From: Lytechinus variegatus
Taxonomy: Eukaryota > Echinodermata > Echinoidea > Temnopleuroida > Toxopneustidae
Assembly: GCF_018143015.1 (NCBI RefSeq)
Contig: NC_054742.1
Coordinates: 51,593,195 to 51,657,194, forward strand
Direction of reading: 5' to 3'
Length of the DNA stretch: 64,000 nt
The translations under genes were made by a program, and so were the position numbers. This document shows, in pieces, positions 58,901 to 64,000 of this stretch. Under the pieces are notes generated by a model. That model was not told the origin of the DNA, searched no databases, and saw only the letters and a list, made by a program, of their open reading frames with translations. Every line of letters begins with the position of its first letter. The stretch's first letter is position 1.

Positions 58901-60365
58901 TAAACAACCACCTCAACCATATTATTGTTTTGCTGGTTTGTTTGGATTTTTTTTGGGGGGGAGTTGTTGTATTTTTTCCTAATTATAGTACTCTACAGTA
59001 ATTAAAATAGCTATTCCTACACTTGACCACTCTCTAAATGGGTTTCTTGTACGATGCAAATGTCAGTATCTTTAGCTTAGAAATAAAGAGTATATTGACT
59101 GTTTTTTGGTGGAACGCTCCCAAAGGAGTGCATATTCTACATAAAATTTACACAGCCTAGGATCTAATGACCAAGGTAAAAAGATGTATGTAAGGTGCTA
59201 GGTGTTATCATTCTGACATGATAAGCGGTATATAAAAGCAAAATATCGTCAAAACGAATAGCATTTAAAGGAATGTATTCTTGCCAGGAAGCCATTACCC
59301 TTACCTGGGTCAGTTGTGGCAATGCAATGAAGTAATACGTTGCCAAAAGAACTGTAGGTGCTTTGGCAGGGATATGTGTGTCATCTGGTTTATAACCCCT
59401 TTCTCATCCCCCTAGCAGGATTACACTTTGAATGAATGGTCAAGTTCTGTCACTCTGACCAGACAAACTTTTATCATCCAAGAGGCCCATTTTAAGGAAT
59501 AATCAGAGTCACTATATCACCGGCACCAGGTAGATCTAGTGAAATCAAATACTGAGCACCTTGCATCTCCTTCCTTCCTCAACTTTCCTCCAGCCCTGTC
59601 ACTTCCCACTTTCCATTCCCCTTCACCCTTCAATCTCTCAAGTACCCCCCCCCCCCACCATGCCCATTCCAATCTACTCACCTGCCTATCCATACCCAGC
59701 CCCCCTTCTCCCCACCACTTACTCCGTCTGCCTCATAACATTTGTTTTGACCCACTTTTAACTATTCTTCCATGAGGTTACTTCTCCTTTCTTACTCCTT
59801 TCACTTTATCCCTTCCCATTACCTGGCAGGTGTTTCACAAAGCTGTTTGTATAAAGATATGAATGACTTTACCCATGACTGGTCATCATTTCTTGTGCTA
59901 TATGATCCCTATGTAAGTTATTGTCTTGGCACCAGAGAACATATTGCAGTCATGTGTAAATTCATACATAACTTAACAGGTTTATGAAACACCTATCAGC
60001 AGTATGAATTCAAATTTACAAAATTGAAGGCATTTATTAGTAGTCACATTTATCTATCTGCCAATGATCAACCATTACCATACAGCAAGGTTGTTGTATG
60101 GGTGACCCATAAAAGCTTATATAGGTTATTGAATATTCATACAAACCAGCTAATTTCAAATATTTGTATTAAAAAATTGAATAAAAACTCGAAAATTATT
60201 GATGCTGACGTGGATTATTCAAATGTGTTGCATAAAAATTTGGTATGAAAAAAAAGAATATGCATACGAACTCACCAGCTCATCAACCTTGTGCGTGATA
60301 GAGATAATCTTGTTCTCCATTCCACGGTTGAGTGCCTTGTAGTGTTCCACTGAACGAGCCTCGAT
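28500..60365 (-). CDS. MYO5: Class V unconventional myosin heavy chain, 3' two-thirds of the tail (20 exons, gene partial at right edge)
   Basis: Class V myosins are processive dimeric actin motors that carry vesicles and organelles; calmodulin-like light chains bind the IQ neck, a coiled coil dimerises the heavy chains, and the globular tail binds cargo adaptors. Twenty minus-strand exons with AG/GT borders join without a frame break into 958 residues plus TGA. Residues 1-30 read like the end of the IQ6 region ([16 protein letters not shown]). Residues about 20-530 are heptad-rich coiled coil with an acidic Ser/Thr-rich break near 190-235. Residues about 570-958 match the globular tail, with landmarks [57 protein letters not shown] and [16 protein letters not shown]. 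The equivalent part of vertebrate MYO5A is about the same length. Motor and IQ exons must lie beyond 64000. Assignment to MYO5 is firm; orthology to MYO5A, B or C is not implied. Confidence 0.97.
28740..29501 (-). other. MYO5 intron s-t (762 bp) with a MITE
   Basis: AT-rich intron with consensus donor and acceptor. The only structured content seen is the palindromic element at 29293-29467. Confidence 0.7.
29293..29467. mobile_element. Palindromic MITE, family A (GGTGGGTGTTTC ends)
   Basis: Inverted ends GGTGGGTGTTTCATAAAG and, on the other strand, GGTGGGTGTTTCGTAAAA; inner arms also pair (ACGAATGACTTTACGCATGA against ACGAATGACTCTACGCATGA). A diverged second copy lies at 59828-59994. Such short fold-back elements move with a partner's transposase. 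The family name is local to this report. Confidence 0.7.
29502..29676 (-). CDS. MYO5: MYO5 exon s: globular tail subdomain 2
   Basis: 175 nt, one base in and phase 0 out (acceptor GTTTTTCAG|G, donor CAG|GTAAGG). It encodes [15 protein letters not shown], then [20 protein letters not shown], matching the vertebrate YNVSQLEEWLRD...[21 protein letters not shown] palindromic MITE lies 35 nt past the donor. Confidence 0.98.
30078..30163 (-). CDS. MYO5: MYO5 exon r: globular tail
   Basis: Eighty-six nucleotides, phase 0 in and two bases out (acceptor TTTTTACAG|ACC, donor CAG|GTATAT). It encodes [18 protein letters not shown], the most conserved motif of the domain (vertebrate NNLLLRKDMCSWSKGMQI). 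Confidence 0.98.
30922..30993 (-). CDS. MYO5: MYO5 exon q: globular tail
   Basis: Twenty-four codons, phase 0 at both ends (acceptor TGCTAATCAG|TTG, donor CAG|GTATGT). The end reads [14 protein letters not shown], matching the invariant vertebrate HGMDPELIKQVVKQ. The intron on its upstream side contains the 31314-31735 inverted-repeat element. Confidence 0.97.
30994..32081 (-). other. MYO5 intron p-q (1.1 kb) with an inverted-repeat element
   Basis: Contains the 422-bp element at 31314-31735; the rest is plain AT-rich intron. Intron r-s (29677-30077), intron q-r (30164-30921) and intron o-p (32210-32896) show nothing beyond splice sites. Confidence 0.6.
31314..31735. mobile_element. Inverted-repeat DNA transposon, non-autonomous (CACACCTTACAA ends)
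   Basis: The left end reads TTAAGGCCACCACACACCTT and continues ACAACTG; the right end, inverted, reads TTTAAAGGCGGCCGCACACC and continues TTACAATTG. CACACCTTACAA is shared exactly. No coding frame lies inside. Target duplication is not clear, so the superfamily is left open. Confidence 0.6.
32082..32209 (-). CDS. MYO5: MYO5 exon p: globular tail, exposed loop
   Basis: 128 nt, two bases in and phase 0 out (acceptor CTTCTGCAG|TG, donor CAG|GTCAGT). It starts with [18 protein letters not shown] and continues through [11 protein letters not shown]. In vertebrates the equivalent loop (KPTGLRKRTSS) carries a regulatory phosphoserine; here the basic RGRNST stretch is in the same place, so a similar site is possible but not shown. 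Confidence 0.96.
32897..33047 (-). CDS. MYO5: MYO5 exon o: globular tail
   Basis: 151 nt, phase 0 in and one base out (acceptor CTATTTTGCAG|AGT, donor ATAG|GTAAGA). The central sequence [16 protein letters not shown] followed by [17 protein letters not shown] is diagnostic of the class V globular tail. Confidence 0.97.
33048..34232 (-). other. MYO5 introns n-o (1.2 kb) and m-n
   Basis: Intron n-o (33048-34232) and intron m-n (34323-34726) are AT-rich without recognisable repeats or frames. Intron l-m (34879-35540) contains the candidate alternative exon at 35384-35473. Confidence 0.5.
34233..34322 (-). CDS. MYO5: MYO5 exon n: globular tail
   Basis: Thirty codons, phase 0 at both ends (acceptor GTCTTGTACAG|AAA, donor GAG|GTAAGA). 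It reads [20 protein letters not shown] followed by YSGEE, the counterpart of the vertebrate [22 protein letters not shown] block. Confidence 0.97.
34727..34878 (-). CDS. MYO5: MYO5 exon m: globular tail subdomain 1
   Basis: 152 nt, two bases in and phase 0 out (acceptor TTATTTCACAG|AC, donor AAG|GTCAGT). It carries the signature [18 protein letters not shown] followed by [10 protein letters not shown], close to the vertebrate form. This is among the most conserved stretches of the cargo-binding domain. Confidence 0.97.
35384..35473 (-). CDS. MYO5: Candidate mutually exclusive MYO5 exon (duplicate of the globular-tail entry exon)
   Basis: Ninety nucleotides with a conserved donor (ATCG|GTAGAA) and an AG acceptor (GACTAAAG|TG). 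The lead (two bases) and exit (one base) match exon l, so either can be joined to exons k and m without a frame change. Its 29 full codons are open, and the second half ([18 protein letters not shown]) is nearly the same peptide as exon l, while the first half is shorter and different. The acceptor has a weak pyrimidine tract, so a decaying duplicate is the alternative. The 67-nt gap is very short for a metazoan intron, which would favour use of one or the other. Confidence 0.6.
35541..35714 (-). CDS. MYO5: MYO5 exon l: linker and start of globular tail (main version)
   Basis: 174 nt, two bases in and one base out (acceptor CTCTTTCTTTACAG|TG, donor ATTG|GTAGGA). The first 33 residues are a variable linker rich in Ser, Thr and Asn. 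The last part ([18 protein letters not shown]) is the conserved first helix of the globular tail, vertebrate form MLEYKKEDEQKLVKNLI. A related exon lies 67 nt downstream at 35384-35473. Confidence 0.95.
37904..37990 (-). ncRNA. Intronic hairpin, candidate structured or small RNA precursor
   Basis: Two 41-nt arms (37904-37944 and 37950-37990) are inverted copies with six mismatches and no bulge around a 5-nt loop. The inner 24 bp (arm start CCCTTCAGTGCCTATACAGC on plus) contain three mismatches, all C/A pairs on the plus strand. On the minus strand, the transcribed strand of MYO5, each becomes a G-U wobble, giving an uninterrupted inner stem. A pre-miRNA or other processed hairpin is possible; a tiny palindromic MITE is the main alternative. 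I recognise no known miRNA seed. Confidence 0.4.
39463..39537 (-). CDS. MYO5: Candidate MYO5 cassette exon with GC donor
   Basis: In the intron between exons k and l, a 75-nt open segment follows TTGCACAAATCAG and ends at GATG|GCAAGT, a GC-type donor. It enters with two bases and leaves one, the same phase as exon l, and is a multiple of three, so inclusion keeps the frame. It would add an acidic peptide ([20 protein letters not shown]...) at the coiled-coil/globular-tail linker. Vertebrate MYO5A is alternatively spliced in this general part of the tail. No homologue of the peptide is recognised; support is phase, splice sites and composition only. Confidence 0.4.
40540..40664. mobile_element. 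Palindromic MITE (AACACAAA-TAGCAATGATCGTA type)
   Basis: The left arm AACACAAAACTTAGCAATGA and the inverted right arm (AACACAAAGGCTAGCAATTG) pair, and both continue into GATCGTA blocks; the centre is AT-rich. It lies just inside the intron, about 40 nt past the exon k donor. Confidence 0.5.
40708..40822 (-). CDS. MYO5: MYO5 exon k: last coiled-coil segment
   Basis: 115 nt, phase 0 in and one base out (acceptor CTCTCTGGTAG|AAT, donor GGAG|GTATAT). [20 protein letters not shown] matches the terminal heptads before the globular domain in vertebrates (LMEQLEKQ...RKLKKQLK). It ends in a Ser run and Gly-Gly. The 5-kb intron after it holds the two candidate alternative exons. Confidence 0.93.
40940..41140. 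repeat. (ATC)n / (TCA)n microsatellite
   Basis: An imperfect trinucleotide array fills most of the 328-bp intron between MYO5 exons j and k. Translated on the minus strand it gives a Met/Ile-rich open frame that is only a consequence of the repeat. Confidence 0.9.
41151..41228 (-). CDS. MYO5: MYO5 exon j: distal coiled coil
   Basis: Twenty-six codons, phase 0 at both ends (acceptor TACTTTACAG|AAC, donor ATT|GTAAGT). [16 protein letters not shown] corresponds to the conserved vertebrate block of form LQHEITRLTNENL. A (TCA)n microsatellite lies directly downstream in the short intron to exon k. Confidence 0.93.
41774..41894 (-). CDS. MYO5: MYO5 exon i: distal coiled coil
   Basis: 121 nt, one base in and phase 0 out (acceptor TTTCACGTTTAG|A, donor GAG|GTATTA). 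It encodes [20 protein letters not shown] and a following [10 protein letters not shown], matching the vertebrate pattern ELEALRGEIQSLKEENNRQQ in the distal tail. Confidence 0.9.
41895..44390 (-). other. MYO5 intron h-i (2.5 kb)
   Basis: AT-rich, with no coding frame, repeat or hairpin recognised. Intron i-j (41229-41773) is likewise plain. Confidence 0.5.
44391..44468 (-). CDS. MYO5: MYO5 exon h: short coiled-coil exon
   Basis: Seventy-eight nucleotides, one base in and two bases out (acceptor CTTGGCGCACAG|T, donor AAGAT|GTGAGT). It reads [18 protein letters not shown] and then a Leu/Val-rich end. The phase agrees with both neighbours, which is the main support because this short segment is poorly conserved. 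Confidence 0.82.
44469..46419 (-). other. MYO5 intron g-h (2 kb) with purine-rich tract
   Basis: Contains the GA-rich low-complexity tract at 45950-46255. The rest is plain. Introns f-g (46551-47515), e-f (47726-48122) and d-e (48300-49200) carry only small duplications: GAGCCAATCAGATGCAAGGA occurs at about 47951 and again at about 48082, and a short CAGATT-based tandem repeat lies at 48325-48395. Confidence 0.5.
45950..46255. repeat. Polypurine (GA)n-rich low-complexity tract
   Basis: About 300 bp of nearly pure A/G on the plus strand (GAGAGAGAGA, GACAGAGAGA units, and a run of nine G near 46232). Its complement gives long Ser/Leu/Phe-rich open frames that are artefacts of composition. Confidence 0.9.
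46420..46550 (-). CDS. MYO5: MYO5 exon g: acidic inter-helix linker
   Basis: 131 nt, phase 0 in and two bases of a split codon out (acceptor GCCGTTATCAG|GAA, donor CCA|GTAAGC). It encodes a Glu/Asp/Ser/Thr-rich segment ([14 protein letters not shown], then [15 protein letters not shown]). In vertebrates this part of the tail contains the alternatively spliced, dynein-light-chain-binding region; I see no clear TQT-type light-chain motif here. Confidence 0.85.
47516..47725 (-). CDS. MYO5: MYO5 exon f: medial coiled coil
   Basis: Seventy codons, phase 0 at both ends (acceptor TTTGCCCTTGCAG|AAC, donor CAG|GTCAGT). Two heptad blocks flank a short acidic linker (EGDDEENNP). Continuous with exon e in frame, and followed by the acidic exon g. 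Confidence 0.93.
48123..48299 (-). CDS. MYO5: MYO5 exon e: medial coiled coil
   Basis: Fifty-nine codons, phase 0 at both ends (acceptor TTCAATCGCAG|GAG, donor ATG|GTAGGT). The block [20 protein letters not shown] corresponds to the well-conserved vertebrate MYO5A block of type MSLFLKLQKRVTELEQEK, which anchors the alignment of the medial tail. Confidence 0.95.
49201..49490 (-). CDS. MYO5: MYO5 exon d: coiled coil and Ser/Thr-rich hinge
   Basis: 290 nt, beginning with two bases of a split codon (acceptor TTTTTACAG|TG; donor GAA|GTGAGT). Its first half ([20 protein letters not shown]) aligns with the conserved vertebrate stretch of type YEQERxRFQKLLKDYSRLEQ. Its second half is a non-helical, acidic Ser/Thr/Gly-rich hinge ([15 protein letters not shown], then a Thr run) in the position of the vertebrate Ser-rich hinge between coiled-coil segments, so it is a plausible phosphorylation or protease-sensitive site. 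It is the most GC-rich exon in the window. Confidence 0.95.
49491..52102 (-). other. MYO5 intron c-d (2.6 kb)
   Basis: AT-rich. A 45-bp direct tandem duplication lies at 50847-50936 (unit contains GTGATCACTCTCGCAAAAAG). The stretch around 50330 has a TAGCTCAGT-like box but no matching B box or clover-leaf, so it is not called a tRNA. Confidence 0.5.
50847..50936. repeat. 45-bp tandem duplication
   Basis: Two adjacent copies of a 45-bp unit starting AGGAAATTCGTGATCACTCT with only a few differences, inside a MYO5 intron. Confidence 0.85.
52103..52196 (-). CDS. MYO5: MYO5 exon c: coiled coil
   Basis: Ninety-four nucleotides, entering in phase 0 and leaving one base of a split codon. Acceptor TAATTCTTTCAG|GAG, donor GAAT|GTAAGC. 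It encodes 31 residues of charged heptads ([16 protein letters not shown]...). The split codon completes to Leu with the TG that opens exon d. Confidence 0.9.
53169..53892. mobile_element. piggyBac-type non-autonomous element with TTAA target duplication
   Basis: The element is flanked by TTAA at 53165-53168 and 53893-53896. Its ends are inverted: CCCTAAATAGAAGACGGGG on the left and CCCTAAAAAGACTGGGGGGG on the right, followed on both sides by TTCAGCCCCCCC. TTAA duplication with CCCTA termini is the hallmark of piggyBac elements. No transposase frame is present in its 724 bp. It sits in the intron between MYO5 exons b and c (52197-54085). Confidence 0.85.
54086..54310 (-). CDS. MYO5: MYO5 exon b: proximal coiled coil
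   Basis: Seventy-five codons, phase 0 at both ends (acceptor CTCTTCCACAG|AAC, donor GAG|GTAGGA). The peptide is nearly all Glu/Lys/Leu/Gln heptads (for example [15 protein letters not shown]), as expected for the dimerising coiled coil after the neck. It is clearly richer in G and C than the flanking intron. It joins in frame to exon c. Confidence 0.93.
57050..57330. repeat. Left arm of intronic inverted repeat
   Basis: Reverse complement of this stretch matches 59560-59790: shared landmarks are CCCAGCCCCCCTTCTCCCC, TTTTGACC and GAGGTTAC/TAGGTTAC in the same order. It contains a 16-G run near 57107. Confidence 0.7.
57255..57600. repeat. Purine-rich minisatellite, about 140-bp period
   Basis: The marker GTACACTTTCAG recurs at 57259, 57404 and 57540 (spacings 145 and 136), each followed by GA-rich sequence such as GGAGAGGAACAGAGGGAAGA. 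About two and a half copies. Confidence 0.75.
59560..59790. repeat. Right arm of intronic inverted repeat
   Basis: Inverted copy of 57050-57330, in the same intron 2.2 kb away. Contains a run of C (59647-59658). Open frames here are Pro/Ser-rich composition artefacts. Confidence 0.7.
59828..59994. mobile_element. Palindromic MITE, family A, second copy
   Basis: Left end AGGTGTTTCACAAAGCTGTT and an inverted right end (AGGTGTTTCATAAACCTGTT) with inner blocks ATGAATGACTTTACCCATGA and CATGACTG-like arms. It is the same family as the element at 29293-29467 but more diverged. It sits in the intron between exons a and b. Confidence 0.65.
60276..60365 (-). CDS. MYO5: MYO5 exon a: end of IQ6 / start of coiled coil
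   Basis: Thirty codons, phase 0 at both ends. The acceptor follows TTTTTCTTCAATCAG and the donor is CTG|GTGAGT. It encodes [20 protein letters not shown] and ten more residues, the strongly conserved junction between the last IQ motif and the proximal coiled coil in class V myosins. It is the most upstream exon found; the intron before it runs beyond the window edge. Confidence 0.95.
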
Positions 60366-63300
60366 CTGATTGAAGAAAAAGGAAAAGAATGAAAATGATG
60401 AATATACAATAAACAAAATAATTAAATATGAAGTGCATAAAAATGATATATAACCGATACAGGGATATATGAAGAACATAGTTGTAAAAAATTAATCATG
60501 TCCTGACAAGAAAGTTATAAAAGAGTGTTTTATGAAGCATTTACACTGAAAATCAATTAATATAGAAATATTCATATGAAAACAAAATAAAATATTCATA
60601 ACTATTAATTTTCAAGTTCAAGATATAAAATATCAATTTCAAACCTATATATACTGTACCTTTACATTCTAATCAAATATAAAGTTATAAAAATATATAA
60701 CTGATGCAGGAATATTTAAAGAACATTGTTGTAAACAAAAATCACATCCTGACAATAAAGTTATAAAAGAGAGTGCATGATAAAATATCGATTTCACACC
60801 TATACAAGTGAAAGAGGAAGTGAAAATTATAGAATAAATCCACCTCAATTTTCTTTTTCTTTTGTAATATAGGCATGAATATACCCCTTTTCAGTAATGT
60901 TCAATTTAAAAGGAATACTCATTCTCTGTTTCTGATTGTATTTTGAAAAAAAAGAAGGAAAATATAGAAAAGAAAATAGAGTACTTTGACCTAATTTCAT
61001 GATTGAGAAACTTTAGTAAATTTCTCAATTCATGATTACAAGTGTGCCCGATGATTTTATTAGAATTACAGACATTGAAATCTAATGACAATGACCATTA
61101 GGAAATGTCATAGGATGTGACTAAGGTAGTCTGTAAAAGTCAGACAGACAAGGAAATAATTTATGCTTTGTAAGAATTTGACCAAGTGCAATCTCACCTC
61201 ATAAAGTAGTTGGAAGAGACAAATAATTCTTGAAACAAACTTGCTAATTTCATTAAAATAATGCACAACTAAACTTATTGTACTTATCTCTCTTTTTTTT
61301 GGGGGGGTGGGATATTCTATTATTCTACTATCAAAGTCTCCTGAATAGAATGAAATATATTTTGTATTACCATGGTTTAATTGATTAATTAATTGATATG
61401 GTTCATAAAATTTTAGTTAAACTGCTTATTGTAATAAAGTTTATCTTAAGGATTGCATAAAAATGTTATATATATACTATTAACTGACAGACTAGTGATG
61501 GAGTTTCTAACAGATTTAGAATGTATACTAGATAGTGTAACCATGATATTCACTATCTATTTCGGAAAAAAATAAATAAAATAAGATCTGTTCAAATCTC
61601 ATATCATAATTTTTTAATAAAATGATTCATTTCCAAAACTCTAAAGATAGTTTCTGTATGCTTGCAAAAGGCCAGAATCAAGAATGGTCCTACAGTGTAT
61701 GTCCCCTCTAGGCCTGACCGATAATGCTATAATTTGTCTTTCATCAATGACTTAATTATGCTGTAGTGCAGGTCAGCTATCAGCAAATAAAAGAAATCAC
61801 TTAAAAGAAACAAAATGACCTAACAAGTTATTCTGAAACTGAAGCTGTTATTCTAGATACCTATATGTGATAAAGAAGGACCTATGATTGAAATGTTGAG
61901 AGTATATCCTAGGTTTGACTAACTTGACAGCCAGGGTTTGGGGTGACTCAAGATCCCTTCCTGTGCAAGTCAGGATATATCTCAATTGATGTTAATTAAT
62001 GAATTGTACTTCAGTAATGAGGGAGATTTGATTCCAGGATTAATGTGGCTCGTGGTCTGTTGGGAAAGATTTATGCTTCTTAGAAATATCTCATTTTGAG
62101 GTACGCTGCAAAAAAAATTCTGACAGTATATATTTTAAAGCTCAAAGCTAAAATCTGACTAGTGTCTTGTTTTAGGATGTAGTTTTATCCCATTATTTAC
62201 AATATTTGATCATTAATCAAATGAACAGTCTGTTGTTTATGATAAGTTCACTTTAGGGATTATTCTTTCTAAGTTAAATCATCATAACCGAGATCCATTT
62301 TTGCTATGTACTCATTTGAATAATGTTTGTAAATATCCCAGCTTTTTTATTGATAGATCTATCTGCTGTAATAGACTGATATGTTTTGTTTTTTCAATAA
62401 TTCATTTCAATCATATGAAAATTACTACTGCATTTGCAAAAGGCAAAGGCAAAATCATAAACATAAACCTTTTGAATACATGCTGAAGTTTAAGAATTCT
62501 TTAAAAAGTCTCTTTATGCAAAAGTAGTGGCTAACATAGTGAGTTGAAGATGAAAGGGTGGGTGCCTTGTCTTGGCTCAAACTTTTTAAGTACACTACTG
62601 AGGACTCTCTCCCACCCTACACTAAATGACCTTGGGGTTATGATCTGATTAATACAGGAAGTGATATTGTGACCTCTCCTTCCCATGAGGCAACAGCCTG
62701 TCACGCATCCCCTTCTTCCCTGGACACAGGACATTAGAGATGAGTACAATGTCAAGGGTATTATGCATTTATGTTGATGGGGGAAAACCACAAATTTAGG
62801 GAGGGGAGAATACGCCCTTATTCTGTCAATGAAGTGGACACTAAGGTGCTAAATATCAAATCAATTTCAAGACATAGTAGTGTATGATATGTTATATTAT
62901 CACAGGAGATGTCAATGCCTATATATTATTTTGTAAGAACTCTTTTAGGAATTTGGCAATGGCAAGGTGGAAAATATGGAGGTTGATATATATTCCACCC
63001 ATAATCCTTACCAGTGAGTTTTCTTGAATGATTAATATCATTGAGTAGGGAATGCAAAAATGGCCACTAAGCCTTTCGTTTTGAGTTTGATTCAATTTTT
63101 TTTTTTTTTTTGGGGGGGGATACAATTTTGTCAACAATGAGATACTGATAATAAAATAAAGTCAATTAGAGTTTATGAGTTTTGCTTCAGCATCTACAAA
63201 AAGAGCACCCTTGACCAAAGGGATATGATGATTTCCATACATAAAGAAATAGACTGACCTTAAGAGAAGTGATTTAGAATGGAAGAGTACTAATAAGAAC

Positions 63301-64000
63301 CTTTGTACTTCCATCACTAATCAATCAAGACAATGACAGAAAGTACTCCAAGAATAATGGTCAAGATTTGTGAAAGTTCTTCAGTCCTAAATAGAACTTT
63401 TCTTGTAACCCTTTTCTGACTGGATAATTTACCAGAGAAAGTATAGTTCATTTAATAAAAATGATGGATGAATGAATAAGAGCAACAGAGAACAAATAAC
63501 TCTCTAATTGGTTACTATATGTACTTAAATAATGAAGATATCAAATAGATATTTCACTTTATGAAATAATAAGACTGTTTTCAAGAGTTTAGTTTTCTTC
63601 TTTCAATATCATAACACTTCTAATTTGACAAGTAGTAGCTTCAATACATGAACTCATATTAGATTTTTAGAAGTCAATGTTCAAGCATTTTGCAATTGGG
63701 GAAAAAAGGGTCCTTGGAATATGCTTTGTGGTATATTCAGTACCCTAATTTCTTTTACAGAACTGCCAAGTTTTAGGGTTGCAGATTTTTTTTCTACAAG
63801 AGGGATGTTCTCTAATGGAAGAAGAATGATAAAATTTATGTGATATGGGTATATTCCATAGCGACACGCTTGAAATGAAGACATGGGTCAATCAGAGTTC
63901 AAAATTAATATGGAAGTCATTGTTTTGTAATCTGATACCAATTGAATATGATTTTTCTAAATTTAGTGTTTACTCATAAATATTCTCTCACAGATGAAAG
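60366..64000 (-). other. MYO5 intron upstream of exon a, incomplete
   Basis: More than 3.6 kb, with no exon matching an IQ motif or motor domain on the minus strand. T/G homopolymers lie near 61295 and 63100. Nothing else was recognised. Confidence 0.55.

Larger units (their letters stand above)
54311..60275 (-). other. MYO5 intron a-b (6 kb) with purine-rich satellite, inverted repeat pair and MITE
   Basis: Holds the 136-145 bp purine-rich tandem repeat (57255-57600), the inverted repeat arms at 57050-57330 and 59560-59790, and the family A MITE at 59828-59994. The remainder is AT-rich and unstructured. Confidence 0.55.

Noticed and set aside
62531..62791. 86-codon minus-strand open frame, possible upstream MYO5 exon
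   Set aside because: No IQ motif or motor similarity, and no suitable splice pair.

Overview
The window is animal nuclear DNA. It is AT-rich, with short exons separated by long introns bounded by GT-AG splice sites, many palindromic non-autonomous transposons, microsatellites and long poly-G/poly-C tracts. The repeat style, together with P2X7-C-like, FLYWCH-like and Myb/SANT-like relics, suggests a marine invertebrate deuterostome, most likely an echinoderm. This is inference: no species-diagnostic gene is present.

The one large host gene is an unconventional class V myosin (MYO5) on the minus strand. Twenty exons between 60365 and 28500 join in frame into 958 codons plus a stop. They run from the last residues of the IQ neck, through a long coiled-coil tail, to a complete C-terminal globular cargo-binding domain. 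The motor and IQ exons lie beyond the right edge; no exon is seen in 60366-64000. Two further minus-strand exon candidates fit the reading frame. One is a 90-nt near-duplicate of the exon that opens the globular domain, only 67 nt from it (35384-35473), which has the layout of a mutually exclusive exon. The other is a 75-nt cassette with a GC donor (39463-39537).

The left part (1-24.5 kb) is a transposon graveyard. It holds a decayed Cys-rich coding relic (30-2690) and two copies of a chimeric retroelement fragment that joins an LTR-element pol remnant to a non-LTR-type ORF1 (3541-4484 and 7399-8860, the second with a PBS-like site and possible LTR). It also holds a frameshifted Myb/SANT-like gene (5541-5980), two hAT-type elements with exact 8-bp target duplications (6081-6632 and 9927-11177), and a second Myb/SANT-like relic (11985-12250). 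From 12.8 to 17.7 kb a nested set of duplications contains nine copies of a 233-bp tandem unit; each unit fuses a P2X7-C-like fragment to a FLYWCH/MULE-like fragment. Fold-back elements and interrupted satellites fill 22.6-24.1 kb.

The MYO5 introns carry palindromic MITEs (27360, 29293, 31314, 40540, 59828), a piggyBac-type element with TTAA ends (53169-53892), a 41-bp-arm hairpin (37904-37990) and a 230-bp intronic inverted repeat pair (57050/59560). No prokaryotic gene, CRISPR array, rRNA or intact tRNA was seen.
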